DNA from: Sinorhizobium sp. A49
GTDB lineage: Bacteria > Pseudomonadota > Alphaproteobacteria > Rhizobiales > Rhizobiaceae
Direction of reading: 5' to 3'
DNA length: 64,000 nt
NCBI RefSeq assembly: GCF_002002725.1
Contig: NZ_MUNW01000059.1
Location: 248,001 to 312,000 of the forward strand
Under the pieces are notes generated by a model. It worked only from the letters and a program-made list of their open reading frames with translations, did not search any database and had not been told where the DNA came from. Position 1 is the stretch's first letter. Each line of letters opens with the position of its first letter. Shown here piece after piece: positions 1 to 8,935 of the stretch. A program made the translations under genes and the position numbers.

Positions 1-136
1 CGACAATCGAGGAGAAATCGACCGGGAAGGGAAAACGAAGATCGGGCCGGCGCAGTTCGGCGTTGACGAGCAGCGCGCCTTCCATGGTCGGGGCCAAGCC
101 CCGTTTTACCGTTTCGACCTCCGGCAGTTCCGGCAT
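1..136 (-). CDS. mutM: Formamidopyrimidine-DNA glycosylase, 5' end only
   Basis: The first 45 residues of MutM/Fpg, which removes oxidised purines such as 8-oxoguanine from DNA in base excision repair. The N-terminus [14 protein letters not shown] is the family signature: after Met removal Pro2 is the Schiff-base nucleophile and Glu3 the general acid, both present. The rest of the gene lies beyond the left edge of the window. It is divergent from ubiE with about 175 bp between the starts. The identity is secure from the N-terminal motif; integrity of the zinc-finger end cannot be judged. Confidence 0.93.
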   Translation of the reverse strand, partial: MPELPEVETVKRGLAPTMEGALLVNAELRRPDLRFPFPVDFSSIV

Positions 137-310
137 GCGTCTTCTCCTTGTTTCTTAACCACCATAAGCCCGGCGGTTGGCATTTCCTTGGCGGGCCACT
201 TATCCTATAGGGGTGCGCTATGCCGCAGCCATGGCCCCGCCCCCGAGATAGCGCGGGCCGGGCGATTTCGCTATGGTGCCGGCAAAATTGGTTCAGGTGG
301 AGTTCTTCGT

Positions 311-1087
311 ATGACGGATCAGCGGGTATCGGCCAATGGCGGCATGGAAACCTCCTTCGGTTTCCGCAGCGTCGGCACGGGCGAAAAGCAGCCGCTCGTC
401 AACGACGTCTTCCATAAGGTGGCCAAGCGCTACGACATCATGAACGACGTGATGTCGGCCGGACTGCACCGCGCCTGGAAGGATGCGATGATCGCAGCCC
501 TCAACCCGCCGCGCCGCGAAGGCTACAGAACGCTCGACGTTGCCGGCGGCACCGGCGATATCGCCTTCCGCATCATCGAAGCCTCCGACCGCAAGGCGCA
601 TTCGACTGTCCTCGACATCAACGGCTCGATGCTCGCCGTCGGCGCAGAGCGGGCGGAAAAAAAGAAGCTTTCGGCCAATCTCGATTTCGTCGAGGCCAAT
701 GCCGAGGAACTGCCGTTCGAGGCGAATTCCTTCGACGCCTATACGATCGCCTTCGGCATCCGGAACGTGCCGCGCATCGATGTGGCGCTGAAGGAAGCCT
801 ATCGCGTGCTGAAGCGCGGCGGCCGCCTGCTGGTGCTCGAATTCTCCGAAGTGGAGATGCCGCTTCTCGACCGGTTCTACGACGTTTGGTCGTTCAACGC
901 GATCCCGAAGTTCGGCAAGCTGATCACCGGCGACGAAGCGCCCTACCAGTATCTGGTGGAATCGATCCGCAAGTTCCCGAACCAGCGCGATTTTGCCTCC
1001 ATGATCAAGGAAGCGGGTTTCTCCCGGGTCTCCTTCACCAACTACACCGGCGGCATCGCAGCGCTGCATTCCGGCTGGAAAATCTGA
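311..1087 (+). CDS. ubiE: Ubiquinone/menaquinone C-methyltransferase UbiE
   Basis: SAM-dependent C-methyltransferase of the ubiquinone pathway (2-polyprenyl-6-methoxy-1,4-benzoquinol methylation), 258 aa. Class I methyltransferase motif I is [11 protein letters not shown] at about residues 76-86, and the family stretch around residues 28-62 ([16 protein letters not shown], then LHRAWK) is clear. The frame is open upstream to 188, but the ATG at 311 is preferred: it follows an AGGTGGAG ribosome binding site and gives the normal family N-terminus. ubiB starts 4 bp after the stop, so the two are almost certainly one transcript. Confidence 0.95.
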   Translation: MTDQRVSANGGMETSFGFRSVGTGEKQPLVNDVFHKVAKRYDIMNDVMSAGLHRAWKDAMIAALNPPRREGYRTLDVAGGTGDIAFRIIEASDRKAHSTVLDINGSMLAVGAERAEKKKLSANLDFVEANAEELPFEANSFDAYTIAFGIRNVPRIDVALKEAYRVLKRGGRLLVLEFSEVEMPLLDRFYDVWSFNAIPKFGKLITGDEAPYQYLVESIRKFPNQRDFASMIKEAGFSRVSFTNYTGGIAALHSGWKI

Positions 1088-1091
1088 TCTT

Positions 1092-2666
1092 ATGAGCACA
1101 GCAGGAGCATATGTTCGCCTCGCGCGGATCGGCTGGGTTCTCGTGCGCGAAGGCGTCGTCTCGGCGGTGCCTTCGGAACACTTGCCGCCCTTTGCCCGTT
1201 TCGGCCAGAAGGTGGCCGGACTTCTTGCCCGCCGCAAGGTCCCCGGCGAGGAGCGCAGCGACCGGCTGTCGCGCGCCATTGCCCGCCTCGGCCCGTCCTA
1301 TGTAAAGATCGGCCAGTTCCTGGCGACACGTCCCGATGTCGTTGGTGCCGAATTTGCCGCCGACCTGTCGCTGTTGCAGGACAAGATGGCAACCTTCCCG
1401 CAAGGCGAGGCGAAAGCCGCGATCGAAGGTTCTCTCGGCCGCAAGGTCGATGACCTCTACGCGGAATTCTCAGAGCCGATGGCCGCCGCCTCGATCGCCC
1501 AGGTTCACCCGGCGATCGTGATGCGTGATGGCAAGCCGGACAAGGTTGCCGTCAAGGTCATCCGCCCCGGCATCCGGCAGCGCTTTGCCTCCGACATCGA
1601 GGCGATGTATCTCGTCAGCCACATGCAGGAACGCTTTCTGCCCTATACCCGGCGGCTGAAGCCGGTCGAGGTCACCAAGACGATCGAGCAGACGACCAAG
1701 ATCGAGATGGATCTTCGGCTGGAAGCCGCCGCCCTTTCCGAGCTCGGCGAGAACACCAAGGACGATTCCGGCTTTCGCGTGCCGAAGGTCGACTGGGAAC
1801 GCACCGGCCGCGACGTCGTCACCATGGAGTGGATCGACGGCATCAAGATGTCGGATGTCGATGGGCTGAAGGCATCAGGCCACGACCTCAATGCGCTGGC
1901 CGATACGTTGATCCAGTCGTTCCTGCGGCACACGCTGCGCGACGGCTTCTTCCATGCCGACATGCACCAGGGCAACCTGTTCGTCGACGACGCCGGCCAT
2001 ATCGTCGCCGTCGACATGGGCATCGTTGGCCGCCTCGGCAAGAAAGAGCGCCGCTTCCTTGCCGAAATCCTGTTCGGCTTCATCACCCGCGATTACCAGC
2101 GCGTTGCCGACGTGCATTTCGAGGCTGGCTACGTGCCGTCGCATCACGATGCCGCCAGCTTCGCCCAGGCGATCCGCGCCATCGGCGAACCGATACACGG
2201 TCAGCCGGCCGAAACCATCTCGATGGCGAAGCTGCTGACGCTACTCTTCGAGGTGACCGAACTCTTCGACATGCAGACACGGCCCGAGTTGGTCATGCTG
2301 CAGAAGACCATGGTCGTCGTCGAAGGCGTCGCGCGCACGCTCAATCCCCGGTTCAACATGTGGAAGGCTTCCGAGCCCGTCGTCGGCAAGTGGATCCGCG
2401 ACAATCTCGGGCCCAAACGCATCGTCACCGACCTGCGCGACGGCCTGCATGCCGCCCTTCGGCTGGCCGAGGCGGCCCCCGAAATCGCTGCGCGCACGGA
2501 AAAACTCTCGAGCGACATCATGGCCATGAGCGAAAATGGCCTGCGTTTCGATGCGGAGACGGCGCATGCGATCGGCAAGGCCGAGGCGCGCCACACGCGC
2601 TCCGGCCGGATCGCGCTCTGGCTGATCGCCGCCACGCTTGTCTATATCGCCTGGCAAGTGACCTGA
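1092..2666 (+). CDS. ubiB: Ubiquinone biosynthesis accessory kinase-like protein UbiB
   Basis: Atypical kinase/ATPase of the ABC1/ADCK family needed for aerobic ubiquinone biosynthesis, 524 aa, the usual length. The diagnostic KxGQ motif is KIGQF at residues 72-76. The catalytic segment with HADMHQGNLF and the metal-binding VDMG motif follows, and a hydrophobic C-terminal segment (LWLIAATLVYIAW) would anchor it to the inner membrane, as in the family. It sits 4 bp behind ubiE, an arrangement common in rhizobia. The stop codon lies inside the first copy of a 15-bp direct repeat (2658-2672 and 2677-2691). Confidence 0.95.
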   Translation: MSTAGAYVRLARIGWVLVREGVVSAVPSEHLPPFARFGQKVAGLLARRKVPGEERSDRLSRAIARLGPSYVKIGQFLATRPDVVGAEFAADLSLLQDKMATFPQGEAKAAIEGSLGRKVDDLYAEFSEPMAAASIAQVHPAIVMRDGKPDKVAVKVIRPGIRQRFASDIEAMYLVSHMQERFLPYTRRLKPVEVTKTIEQTTKIEMDLRLEAAALSELGENTKDDSGFRVPKVDWERTGRDVVTMEWIDGIKMSDVDGLKASGHDLNALADTLIQSFLRHTLRDGFFHADMHQGNLFVDDAGHIVAVDMGIVGRLGKKERRFLAEILFGFITRDYQRVADVHFEAGYVPSHHDAASFAQAIRAIGEPIHGQPAETISMAKLLTLLFEVTELFDMQTRPELVMLQKTMVVVEGVARTLNPRFNMWKASEPVVGKWIRDNLGPKRIVTDLRDGLHAALRLAEAAPEIAARTEKLSSDIMAMSENGLRFDAETAHAIGKAEARHTRSGRIALWLIAATLVYIAWQVT

Positions 2667-2906
2667 TCGACATCAGGTGACCTGATCGACAACCGCAAGC
2701 GGGTCGCCCGACCGGCTTGCAATTCCATTGCCGCTTGCTATCGTTGCGGCATGGACAATCGTTCGATGATCGCAATGGTGCTTTGCACGCACGCCCTGGG
2801 GTGTGCGGGAGACCATTTGCGTTAAGCGAACTGTCCCCCGACCAACCCTGCCGAGGCGAGCAGGGTGTGGTCCTGTTTCCTCGGAACCTTGAAGCCAGAG
2901 GAAGCA

Positions 2907-3416
2907 ATGACCGAAGGAACCTCCTCCCCGACCCTCACGATCCGAGCGGCGCGCGTCATCGACTGGGAAGCGATCGCAGCGCTCATGAGCCAGCCGGGCA
3001 TCCGCTCCGGCACGCTGAGATTGCCCTATTCGACGCCGGAGCAGACCCGCAAGTGGCTGGAAGGCCTGCCCGACGACCACACGGCGATTGTTGCCGAGCG
3101 CGACGGCCGGATCGTCGGCATGGCCGGCCTGCACCGTAATAAGGGACGCAGGCATCACTCCGCCATGCTGGGCATCAGCGTCGACGACAACCATCGCGGC
3201 GAAGGAATAGGTAAGGCGTTACTTACATCCCTGATCGATGCAGCCGATAACTGGCTCGGCATCAGCCGCATCGAACTCACCGTCTTCACCGACAACGAGG
3301 CGGCGATCGCGCTTTACCGCAAGACCGGCTTCGAGCCGGAGGGCACGCACAAAGCCTATGCGCTGCGCAACGGGGTGCTTGCCGATGTCCTCGCCATGGC
3401 GCGCATTCGTGCCTGA
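2907..3416 (+). CDS. GNAT family N-acetyltransferase
   Basis: Acetyl-CoA-dependent N-acetyltransferase of the RimJ/RimL/PhnO type, 169 aa. The acetyl-CoA-binding loop is visible as HRGEGIGKALL at about residues 97-107, followed by the ELTVFTDNEAAIALYRKTGF block typical of this family. The ATG at 2907 is chosen over the in-frame upstream start at 2865 because the protein then begins at the domain and AGAGGAAG precedes it. Substrate unknown. It stands alone; the 240 bp before it contain a 7-bp-stem hairpin (ACCCTGC/GCAGGGT) and no gene I can support. Confidence 0.8.
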   Translation: MTEGTSSPTLTIRAARVIDWEAIAALMSQPGIRSGTLRLPYSTPEQTRKWLEGLPDDHTAIVAERDGRIVGMAGLHRNKGRRHHSAMLGISVDDNHRGEGIGKALLTSLIDAADNWLGISRIELTVFTDNEAAIALYRKTGFEPEGTHKAYALRNGVLADVLAMARIRA

Positions 3417-3579
3417 CGGGCCCCGGACGGTGCGCCGGAGAGCTGGCGGCGGCAGCACGTTGCATTCTGCCGCCGCCAGCAACCCATGTTCCATTCGGAA
3501 CTGCGCATATTCTGAGCCCATGCGATTGTCCTCTCATGGATGAAGGGAGTTCATCCCGATCCCTGGAGGAGAGAACATC

Positions 3580-3837
3580 ATGCTCAAGATCATCATCGCA
3601 GCCGCCGTCGCCATCACGGCAGCCGTTTCCTTCGCCGCGCCATCGCAGGCTGGCAGCGTGACGATCGGCTTCAGCAACGGCCATTATGGCCACGGCTGGA
3701 GCGGCCAGATCGGTTATGTCGACGGCTACTACGGCGGCGACTATTACGAATACCGGCCCTACTGCTTCATCAAGAAGGTCCGGCGCTACGATCATTACGG
3801 CAACGTCTATTACGAGCGCATCCGCGTCTGCCGCTAA
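3580..3837 (+). CDS. Small secreted Tyr/Gly-rich protein
   Basis: 85-residue protein with a clear Sec signal peptide (LKIIIAAAVAITAAVSFAAP, cleavage probably after SQA at about residue 24). The mature part is rich in Tyr, Gly and Arg (YYGGDYYEYRPYCFIKK, then YGNVYYERIRVCR) and has two cysteines that could form a disulfide. I do not recognise a characterised family, though similar short exported proteins occur in Rhizobiales. Start supported by a CTGGAGGAGAG site. It is monocistronic and followed by a clear rho-independent terminator. Function unknown. Confidence 0.75.
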   Translation: MLKIIIAAAVAITAAVSFAAPSQAGSVTIGFSNGHYGHGWSGQIGYVDGYYGGDYYEYRPYCFIKKVRRYDHYGNVYYERIRVCR

Positions 3838-3857
3838 TGGCAAGGGCGGGGGCAATG

Positions 3858-3886
3858 AGCCCGGTCGGATTTCGGCCGGGCTTTTT
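3858..3886 (+). terminator. Rho-independent terminator after the small secreted protein
   Basis: Seven-base perfect stem AGCCCGG (3858-3864) with CCGGGCT (3876-3882), followed by a run of T residues to 3886. It is placed 20 bp after the stop at 3837. Confidence 0.85.
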
Positions 3887-4007
3887 GACGTCCGGACTTC
3901 ATCATCCCTATCCGATTTGCTGGCTCCCACCCGCCTACCCCATTGACGCCGCGTTGCCGCCGGGCTCCAAAAGCAGCAACGCAAATCGCATGGGAAGGAA
4001 GACAGCT

Positions 4008-4787
4008 ATGGACCTCGGCATCAAAGGCAAGAAGGCGCTGGTGCTCGGCGGCAGCAAGGGGCTTGGACGCGGCATTGCCGAAGCGCTCGCAGCCGAAGGC
4101 GTTGTCGTGGCTCTGACCGGCCGCGATGCGGCATCGGCCGAAAAGGTCGCCGCTGACATCAGCCCGACCGCGCGTGGTTTTGCGCTCGACCTTTCCAAAC
4201 CCGAGAGCCTCGACGGGCTGCTCGACCAGCTTGCCGCCGATTTCGGCGCCATCGACATTCTCGTCCTCAATGGCGGCGGTCCGCCGCCGTCGCTTGCCTC
4301 TGCGATCGAGCCGGATTTCTGGCGCACGCAGTTCGAGACCATGGTGCTCGCCGGCATGCGCATCACCGGACGCGTCCTGCCCGGCATGCGGGAGCGCGGT
4401 TTTGGCCGCATCATCGCCGTCGCCTCGACCAGCATCCGCGAACCGATCCCGGGGCTGACCGCCTCCAACGCGCTTCGAAGTGCCGTTGCCGGCTGGCTGA
4501 AGACGCTTGCCGGCGAGGTCGCCGCCGATGGCGTGACCGTCAACATGCTGCTGCCGGGCCGGCTGGCGACCGACCGCACCTTGAGTTTCGACCGCATGGA
4601 CGCCGAGAGCGAGGGTGTCGATATCGCCACTGTTGCCGCCCGCAGCCAGGCGGACATACCGATCGGCCGTTATGGAACACCGGCGGAATTCGGCGCCGCC
4701 GCCGCATTTCTGGCGGGCCGGCCCGCGGCCTATGTCACCGGCGTGGCGCTTCCTGTCGACGGCGGTCTCAGCCGATCGATGCTCTGA
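4008..4787 (+). CDS. Atypical short-chain dehydrogenase/reductase lacking YxxxK
   Basis: Rossmann-fold SDR, 259 aa. The nucleotide-binding motif GGSKGLGRG is at about residues 14-22. The usual catalytic YSASK segment reads LTASN, so both the active-site Tyr and Lys are replaced, while a Ser (AVASTS) upstream is kept. This matches the BKR-like SDR subgroup known for an imperfect catalytic tetrad, so the protein may bind NAD(P) without classical SDR catalysis. The reading frame is open back to 3540; the ATG at 4008 is preferred because the Rossmann fold starts directly after it and GGAAGGAAGAC precedes it. Single gene, followed by a terminator. Confidence 0.85.
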   Translation: MDLGIKGKKALVLGGSKGLGRGIAEALAAEGVVVALTGRDAASAEKVAADISPTARGFALDLSKPESLDGLLDQLAADFGAIDILVLNGGGPPPSLASAIEPDFWRTQFETMVLAGMRITGRVLPGMRERGFGRIIAVASTSIREPIPGLTASNALRSAVAGWLKTLAGEVAADGVTVNMLLPGRLATDRTLSFDRMDAESEGVDIATVAARSQADIPIGRYGTPAEFGAAAAFLAGRPAAYVTGVALPVDGGLSRSML

Positions 4788-4849
4788 GTTGCTGCGCCGT
4801 CGCACTGTCCCGTCTTGAAGAACCACGAACGGGCTAACGCAAACAGCTG

Positions 4850-4878
4850 GCAGCGATGCCCTATCGCTGCATTTTTTA
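4850..4878 (+). terminator. Rho-independent terminator after the SDR gene
   Basis: Perfect 8-bp stem GCAGCGAT (4850-4857) and ATCGCTGC (4863-4870) with a 5-nt loop, then ATTTTTT. About 60 bp after the SDR stop. Confidence 0.9.
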
Positions 4879-4983
4879 TCGGGCATGGTGGTCGAGCGCC
4901 TCGACGCGCCGGATGAACTTCACCGCAAATTGATGCCAGTTTCAGGGGTTATGCAGTAAATCTGCAGCCGGGCGACGTTTGCC

Positions 4984-5067
4984 CGACTGACGACACGACT
5001 GGCCATAGGGCTGGCAAAACGACTGTCCAAACGGCTGGCCAAACGGCTGGCCAAACGACTGGAATGA
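4984..5067 (+). repeat. Seven-copy 12-bp tandem repeat abutting a start codon
   Basis: Seven consecutive 12-base units with consensus CGRCTGGCCAAA: 4984, 4996, 5008, 5020, 5032, 5044 and 5056 are the unit starts. Units 5 and 6 are identical; the others differ at 1 to 5 positions. The last unit contains the ATG of the ankyrin gene at 5064, so the array takes up the space where a ribosome binding site would be. It is too short and has no spacers, so it is not a CRISPR. Confidence 0.9.
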
Positions 5068-5747
5068 CAACCATGAAATCACCATCGACCGGGTGGCTGC
5101 TCGGGGCGACCTTCTTCGCCTCCACCCTTCTTCCCGTCACTGCTGGAGCCGCCATGCTTGAAAAGGAAATGATTGCCGCTGCCCAAGCCGGCAATGCCGC
5201 CGAACTCAGCGAATTGATCAAGCGCGGAGCCACGCTCGAGGCGCGTGACGCAAGCGGCGCGACTGCCTTGCTCGTCGCCACGCACGAAAACCGTATCGAC
5301 GCGGCCCGCGCCCTCATCGAAGCCGGCGCAGATGTCAACGCGAAGGACAACACCCAGGACAGCCCCTATCTCTATGCCGGTGCGCGCGGCCATCTCGAAA
5401 TCCTGAAACTGACGCTTGAGAACGGCGCCGACCTGAAAAGCACCAACCGTTACGGCGGCACCGCCCTGATCCCGGCCGCCGAACGCGGCCACGTCGAGAC
5501 CGTGAAGACGCTGATTAAGGCCGGCGTCGATGTCGATCACGTCAACCGGCTCGGTTGGACGGCACTGATCGAAGCCGTCATCCTTGGCACCGGCGGTGAA
5601 AAGCATACGGAAATCGTGCGGCTGCTGATCGACGCGGGGGCCAACGTCAATCTTGCCGATGGCGACGGCGTCAGCCCGCTGACCCATGCCCGCCAGCGCG
5701 GCTATGGCAACATCGAAAAGCTGCTCGCCGCCGCTGGCGCCCGCTGA
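5064..5747 (+). CDS. Exported ankyrin-repeat protein
   Basis: 227 aa with an N-terminal hydrophobic signal sequence (about residues 10-30, ending VTAGAA) and five or six ankyrin repeats filling the rest. Typical helix-turn cores are visible: ARDASGATALLVATHENRID, GADVNAKDN, GHVETVKTLIKAGVDVDHV and DAGANVNLADGDGVSPLTHA. Ankyrin repeats mediate protein binding, so a periplasmic scaffold or inhibitor role is plausible but not shown. The start could be 5064 or 5073. No normal Shine-Dalgarno sequence is present because the 12-bp repeat array runs up to the start. The deaminase gene begins 14 bp downstream and may be cotranscribed. Confidence 0.85.
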   Translation: MTTMKSPSTGWLLGATFFASTLLPVTAGAAMLEKEMIAAAQAGNAAELSELIKRGATLEARDASGATALLVATHENRIDAARALIEAGADVNAKDNTQDSPYLYAGARGHLEILKLTLENGADLKSTNRYGGTALIPAAERGHVETVKTLIKAGVDVDHVNRLGWTALIEAVILGTGGEKHTEIVRLLIDAGANVNLADGDGVSPLTHARQRGYGNIEKLLAAAGAR

Positions 5748-5761
5748 CTTCAGGAGCAGAC

Positions 5762-6232
5762 ATGGACCAGGAAAAGCGCTTTCTCCGCGAGGCTGTCGGC
5801 CTTGCTCGTCGCAACATCGAAACCGGCGGTCGCCCCTTCGGCGCGGTGGCGGTGCGCAACGGCGAGGTGATCGCCGAAGGCGTCAACCAAATGCTCGAGA
5901 CCGGTGACCCGACATCGCATGCCGAGATGAACGCCCTTCGGCTGGCGGCAAAGCGCCTCGGCTCTGCCCGTCTTGACGGCGTTGCGATCTATGCCAGCGG
6001 CCAGCCCTGCCCGATGTGCCTTGCCGCCATGCGTATGGCCGGCATCACCGAGATCGCCTACGCCCACTCGAATGCCGATGCCGAGCCCTACGGTCTGTCG
6101 ACTGCGGCAATCTATGCGGAACTGGCAAAACCTCTTGGCGAGCAGTCCATGCGCTTCCGCCACGTGCCGGTCGGCGATACCGCTGACCCAGGACTCTATG
6201 CGGAATGGCAGCAACGGCAAAAGAAGGGCTGA
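5762..6232 (+). CDS. Guanine-deaminase-like nucleoside deaminase
   Basis: 156-aa zinc-dependent deaminase of the CDA/tRNA-adenosine deaminase fold. Zinc ligands and catalytic Glu are present in HAEMNAL (about residues 51-57) and PCPMCLAAM (about 82-90). Length and the C-terminal tail are closer to the Bacillus GuaD guanine deaminase type than to TadA, which suggests conversion of guanine to xanthine, but a cytosine or other nucleobase substrate cannot be excluded. It lies 14 bp behind the ankyrin gene with an AGGAG site before the ATG. Confidence 0.85.
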   Translation: MDQEKRFLREAVGLARRNIETGGRPFGAVAVRNGEVIAEGVNQMLETGDPTSHAEMNALRLAAKRLGSARLDGVAIYASGQPCPMCLAAMRMAGITEIAYAHSNADAEPYGLSTAAIYAELAKPLGEQSMRFRHVPVGDTADPGLYAEWQQRQKKG

Positions 6233-6506
6233 CGGGAGGCTGATACCGCCTCGGCCGAACCGGAGTTCCGCGGCCCGCCGCATGACTGCGGCCAGTGGCC
6301 ACCATCGATCGGGCCCCAGCACCGGACCAACTTGGCAAAGCGGGTTGACGAGCGGACCAATCGCCTCCTCGCAGGGGCGATGGATGCTCGACAACCATCC
6401 TCTTGCCGCGCACACGCGATGGGTGTAATCGCGGAAGCAAGATCCCGTCCCACCGCTCAGCGTTCGGCTGCGAACATCGGCGGTTTCCAGCCCGCAGGTG
6501 TCTGCA

Positions 6507-7775
6507 ATGAATAGCTATTCCGAACGCGCAGGTCGCCTCATTGCGCTGCTCCTCATCGCCGGCTCCGGCGTGGTGACGATCGCCAAGGGCATGAGCCTGA
6601 CCTTCCTCGCGATCCGCCTGCAGAAGGATTTCGGCCTCAACCCGGCAAGCATCGGCGCCTTGATCGGCGCCGGCCCGCTCATCGGCGCGATCGTCAGCCC
6701 CTTTGCCGGCACCCTTTCCGACCGCATCGGCCGAAAGGGTGTGCTCACCGCAGCACTTTGCATGGCCGGACTGGCGCTCGCCGGGCTCGGGCTGGCGCAA
6801 TCGATCGCCGCCTTTGCGCTGGCCCATATCATCTCCTCCGTCGCAGCGGCCGTCTATGAGCCGGTTTCGCGCGCCTTGATGAGCGATGCCGCCCCGGCCC
6901 ATCTGCGCCTGCGGGTGTTTTCCTGGCGCTATCTTGCCATCAATGCCGGCTGGGCGGTCGGGCCGCTGATCGGCGTCTGGATCGGGGCTGCCTATGCGAC
7001 ACTGTTCGTCATTGCCGGCCTGATGCACGCCGCCTTCGGCTTCGTGCTGTTCTTCACCGTGCCCGAAGCGCGCAACGAGTCCTTGGCAGAAACGGCGGCG
7101 ACATCACAGGCGACCGGTGGCTGGCGCGGGCTTGTTGCTGCCTTGCGCGACCGCCGACTGGTCTTCTTCGTCATCGGCGGCACGCTGCTTCTGGCCGTGC
7201 ACGGTCAGTGGTCGGTGACCCTGTCACAATATCTCAACACCGGCTTCGAAGATGGCATCACGCTGTTCGCGCTCTTGGTTTCGACCAATGCCGCGACGGT
7301 ACTGGTCGCCAGCACGCCTGCCCGCTTCGTCATCGAGCGGATCGGCGCGCTCAAGGCGCTGTCACTCGGCTGCCTTCTGTTTCTTCTGGGAGAAATCGGC
7401 TTTGCGGCCTCGTCCGGGATGGAAATGCTCATCGCCTCGATGATCCTCTTCACCATCGGCGAAGTCCTCGTCGTGCCGTCGGAATATGTCCTGGTCGACG
7501 GCATTTCCGATGCCGGCAATCGCGGCACCTATTTCGGCACTCATTCCCTGTCTTCGGTCGGGAATTTTCTCGGACCGCTCATCGGCGGCCTGGCGCTTGG
7601 CTCTATCGGCGGCGCCGGCATGTTCCTGCTGTTCGCCCTGCTCTCGGCGGCAAGCGCGCTGGTGTTTGCGATCGGCCACTCCATGCCGCCGCCGCGCCCG
7701 CAGGCAGCACGGGCTGGCGCGGTCGCTGGCAGCGGCATCGGTGGGGATCTCCTGCGTCTTGGTCAGCTTGCGTAA
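6507..7775 (+). CDS. MFS transporter
   Basis: Major facilitator, about 422 aa with twelve predicted membrane segments. The loop 2-3 signature is DRIGRKGVL at about residues 72-80, after a first half rich in small residues. The composition and length fit sugar efflux or drug:H+ antiporters of the DHA1/SET type, and the middle loop around VPEARNESLAETAATSQ separates the halves. An in-frame GTG at 6498 is a possible alternative start. The 270 bp upstream hold no recognisable gene. Substrate cannot be inferred from context. Confidence 0.88.
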   Translation: MNSYSERAGRLIALLLIAGSGVVTIAKGMSLTFLAIRLQKDFGLNPASIGALIGAGPLIGAIVSPFAGTLSDRIGRKGVLTAALCMAGLALAGLGLAQSIAAFALAHIISSVAAAVYEPVSRALMSDAAPAHLRLRVFSWRYLAINAGWAVGPLIGVWIGAAYATLFVIAGLMHAAFGFVLFFTVPEARNESLAETAATSQATGGWRGLVAALRDRRLVFFVIGGTLLLAVHGQWSVTLSQYLNTGFEDGITLFALLVSTNAATVLVASTPARFVIERIGALKALSLGCLLFLLGEIGFAASSGMEMLIASMILFTIGEVLVVPSEYVLVDGISDAGNRGTYFGTHSLSSVGNFLGPLIGGLALGSIGGAGMFLLFALLSAASALVFAIGHSMPPPRPQAARAGAVAGSGIGGDLLRLGQLA

Positions 7776-8011
7776 CGCAAGGTCCGCTCGCACTACCTGA
7801 CGCCCGCGGCGACGTCCCCCTTCAGACTTGCCGACTTCCGTGGCCTCCAGTCGCCCACGGATGCCTCACACCATGACCGCAAGAGAGCGCTCCTGTCGCT
7901 TTCGCTTGCCCGCGCCAAACGCTACCATCGTGCTCTCTGTGTGATCATCGTCACCATTTCGTCACCGGCACCGCCTATGCACCGCGTCGAAACAGGAGTG
8001 AATACAAGATC

Positions 8012-8914
8012 ATGACCACCGCCACCGAACAAACCGTCCTCAAGCGATCGATCGCTGCAACCATCGTCGTCGGTGCGACAGGCGTGCTCTTCGGCCTGTT
8101 GTCGGGATCGGTGTCGATCGTGTTTGACGGTGTGTTTTCCGCCGTCGATGCCGCCATGACGCTGCTGGCACTTGGCGTGACGCGACTGATCCCCCGGGAA
8201 AGCAGCCGCTTTCAGATGGGCTTCTGGCACATCGAACCGATGGTACTGCTGTTAAACGCCGGCCTGCTCGCCACACTCTCCTTCTATGCGCTGATCAACG
8301 CGGTCGACTCGCTGCTGACGGGCGGCCGCGAACTCGCCTTCGACTGGGCGATCGCCTATGCCGCCGTGGTCGTCGTCATCTGCGTCGTTATGTTCTTCTA
8401 CGGGCGGCGGGCGAACCGAACGATCGGCTCGGAGTTTCTGGCACTCGACGTGCGCGCCTGGGCGATGTCCGGCACGATCACTGCAGCCCTGCTCGTCGCC
8501 TTCATCGTCGCCGCGATGCTGAAAGGCACAGCTTACGAAAGCTGGACGCCCTATGCCGACCCGGCGATCCTGGTGGTTCTGACACTTTGCCTGATCCCGC
8601 TGCCGTTAAAAACCGTCTATGCCGCACTGAAGGAAATCTTCCTGATTGCCCCGGCCGAACTCGACGAAAAGGTGCGCGAGGCCGCGCGCGGCGCAGCAAG
8701 CCGCCACGGCTTTGCCGACTATCGCACCTACGTCGCCAAGGTCGGGCGTGCCCGCCTGATCGAGATCTATCTGATCGGATCGGCTGAAACCAAATTTGGG
8801 ACGCTTGCGAGCCTCGATGCGATCCGCGCCGAGATTGGCGAAGAAATTGGCGAAGCCGGGCGCGACCGATGGCTGACGATCGCCTTTACCGGCGACGTCA
8901 AATGGGCGCAGTAA
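8012..8914 (+). CDS. Cation diffusion facilitator family transporter
   Basis: 300-aa membrane protein of the CDF (cation efflux) family, probably exporting divalent metals (Zn, Co, Cd or Fe) by proton antiport. The second helix carries the metal-site pattern FDGVFSAVDAAM with Asp four apart, and a later FWHIEPM segment matches the conserved His/Pro region. Five or six hydrophobic helices are followed by a roughly 90-residue cytoplasmic C-terminal domain. It resembles the COG3965 subgroup. Monocistronic and convergent with the ABC-F gene, whose stop is 21 bp away. Confidence 0.85.
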   Translation: MTTATEQTVLKRSIAATIVVGATGVLFGLLSGSVSIVFDGVFSAVDAAMTLLALGVTRLIPRESSRFQMGFWHIEPMVLLLNAGLLATLSFYALINAVDSLLTGGRELAFDWAIAYAAVVVVICVVMFFYGRRANRTIGSEFLALDVRAWAMSGTITAALLVAFIVAAMLKGTAYESWTPYADPAILVVLTLCLIPLPLKTVYAALKEIFLIAPAELDEKVREAARGAASRHGFADYRTYVAKVGRARLIEIYLIGSAETKFGTLASLDAIRAEIGEEIGEAGRDRWLTIAFTGDVKWAQ

Positions 8915-8935
8915 CCCAGCCCAGACCGTCCACCT

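Noticed and set aside
4984-5067. CRISPR array
   Set aside because: The 12-bp units follow each other without spacers and there are no cas genes.
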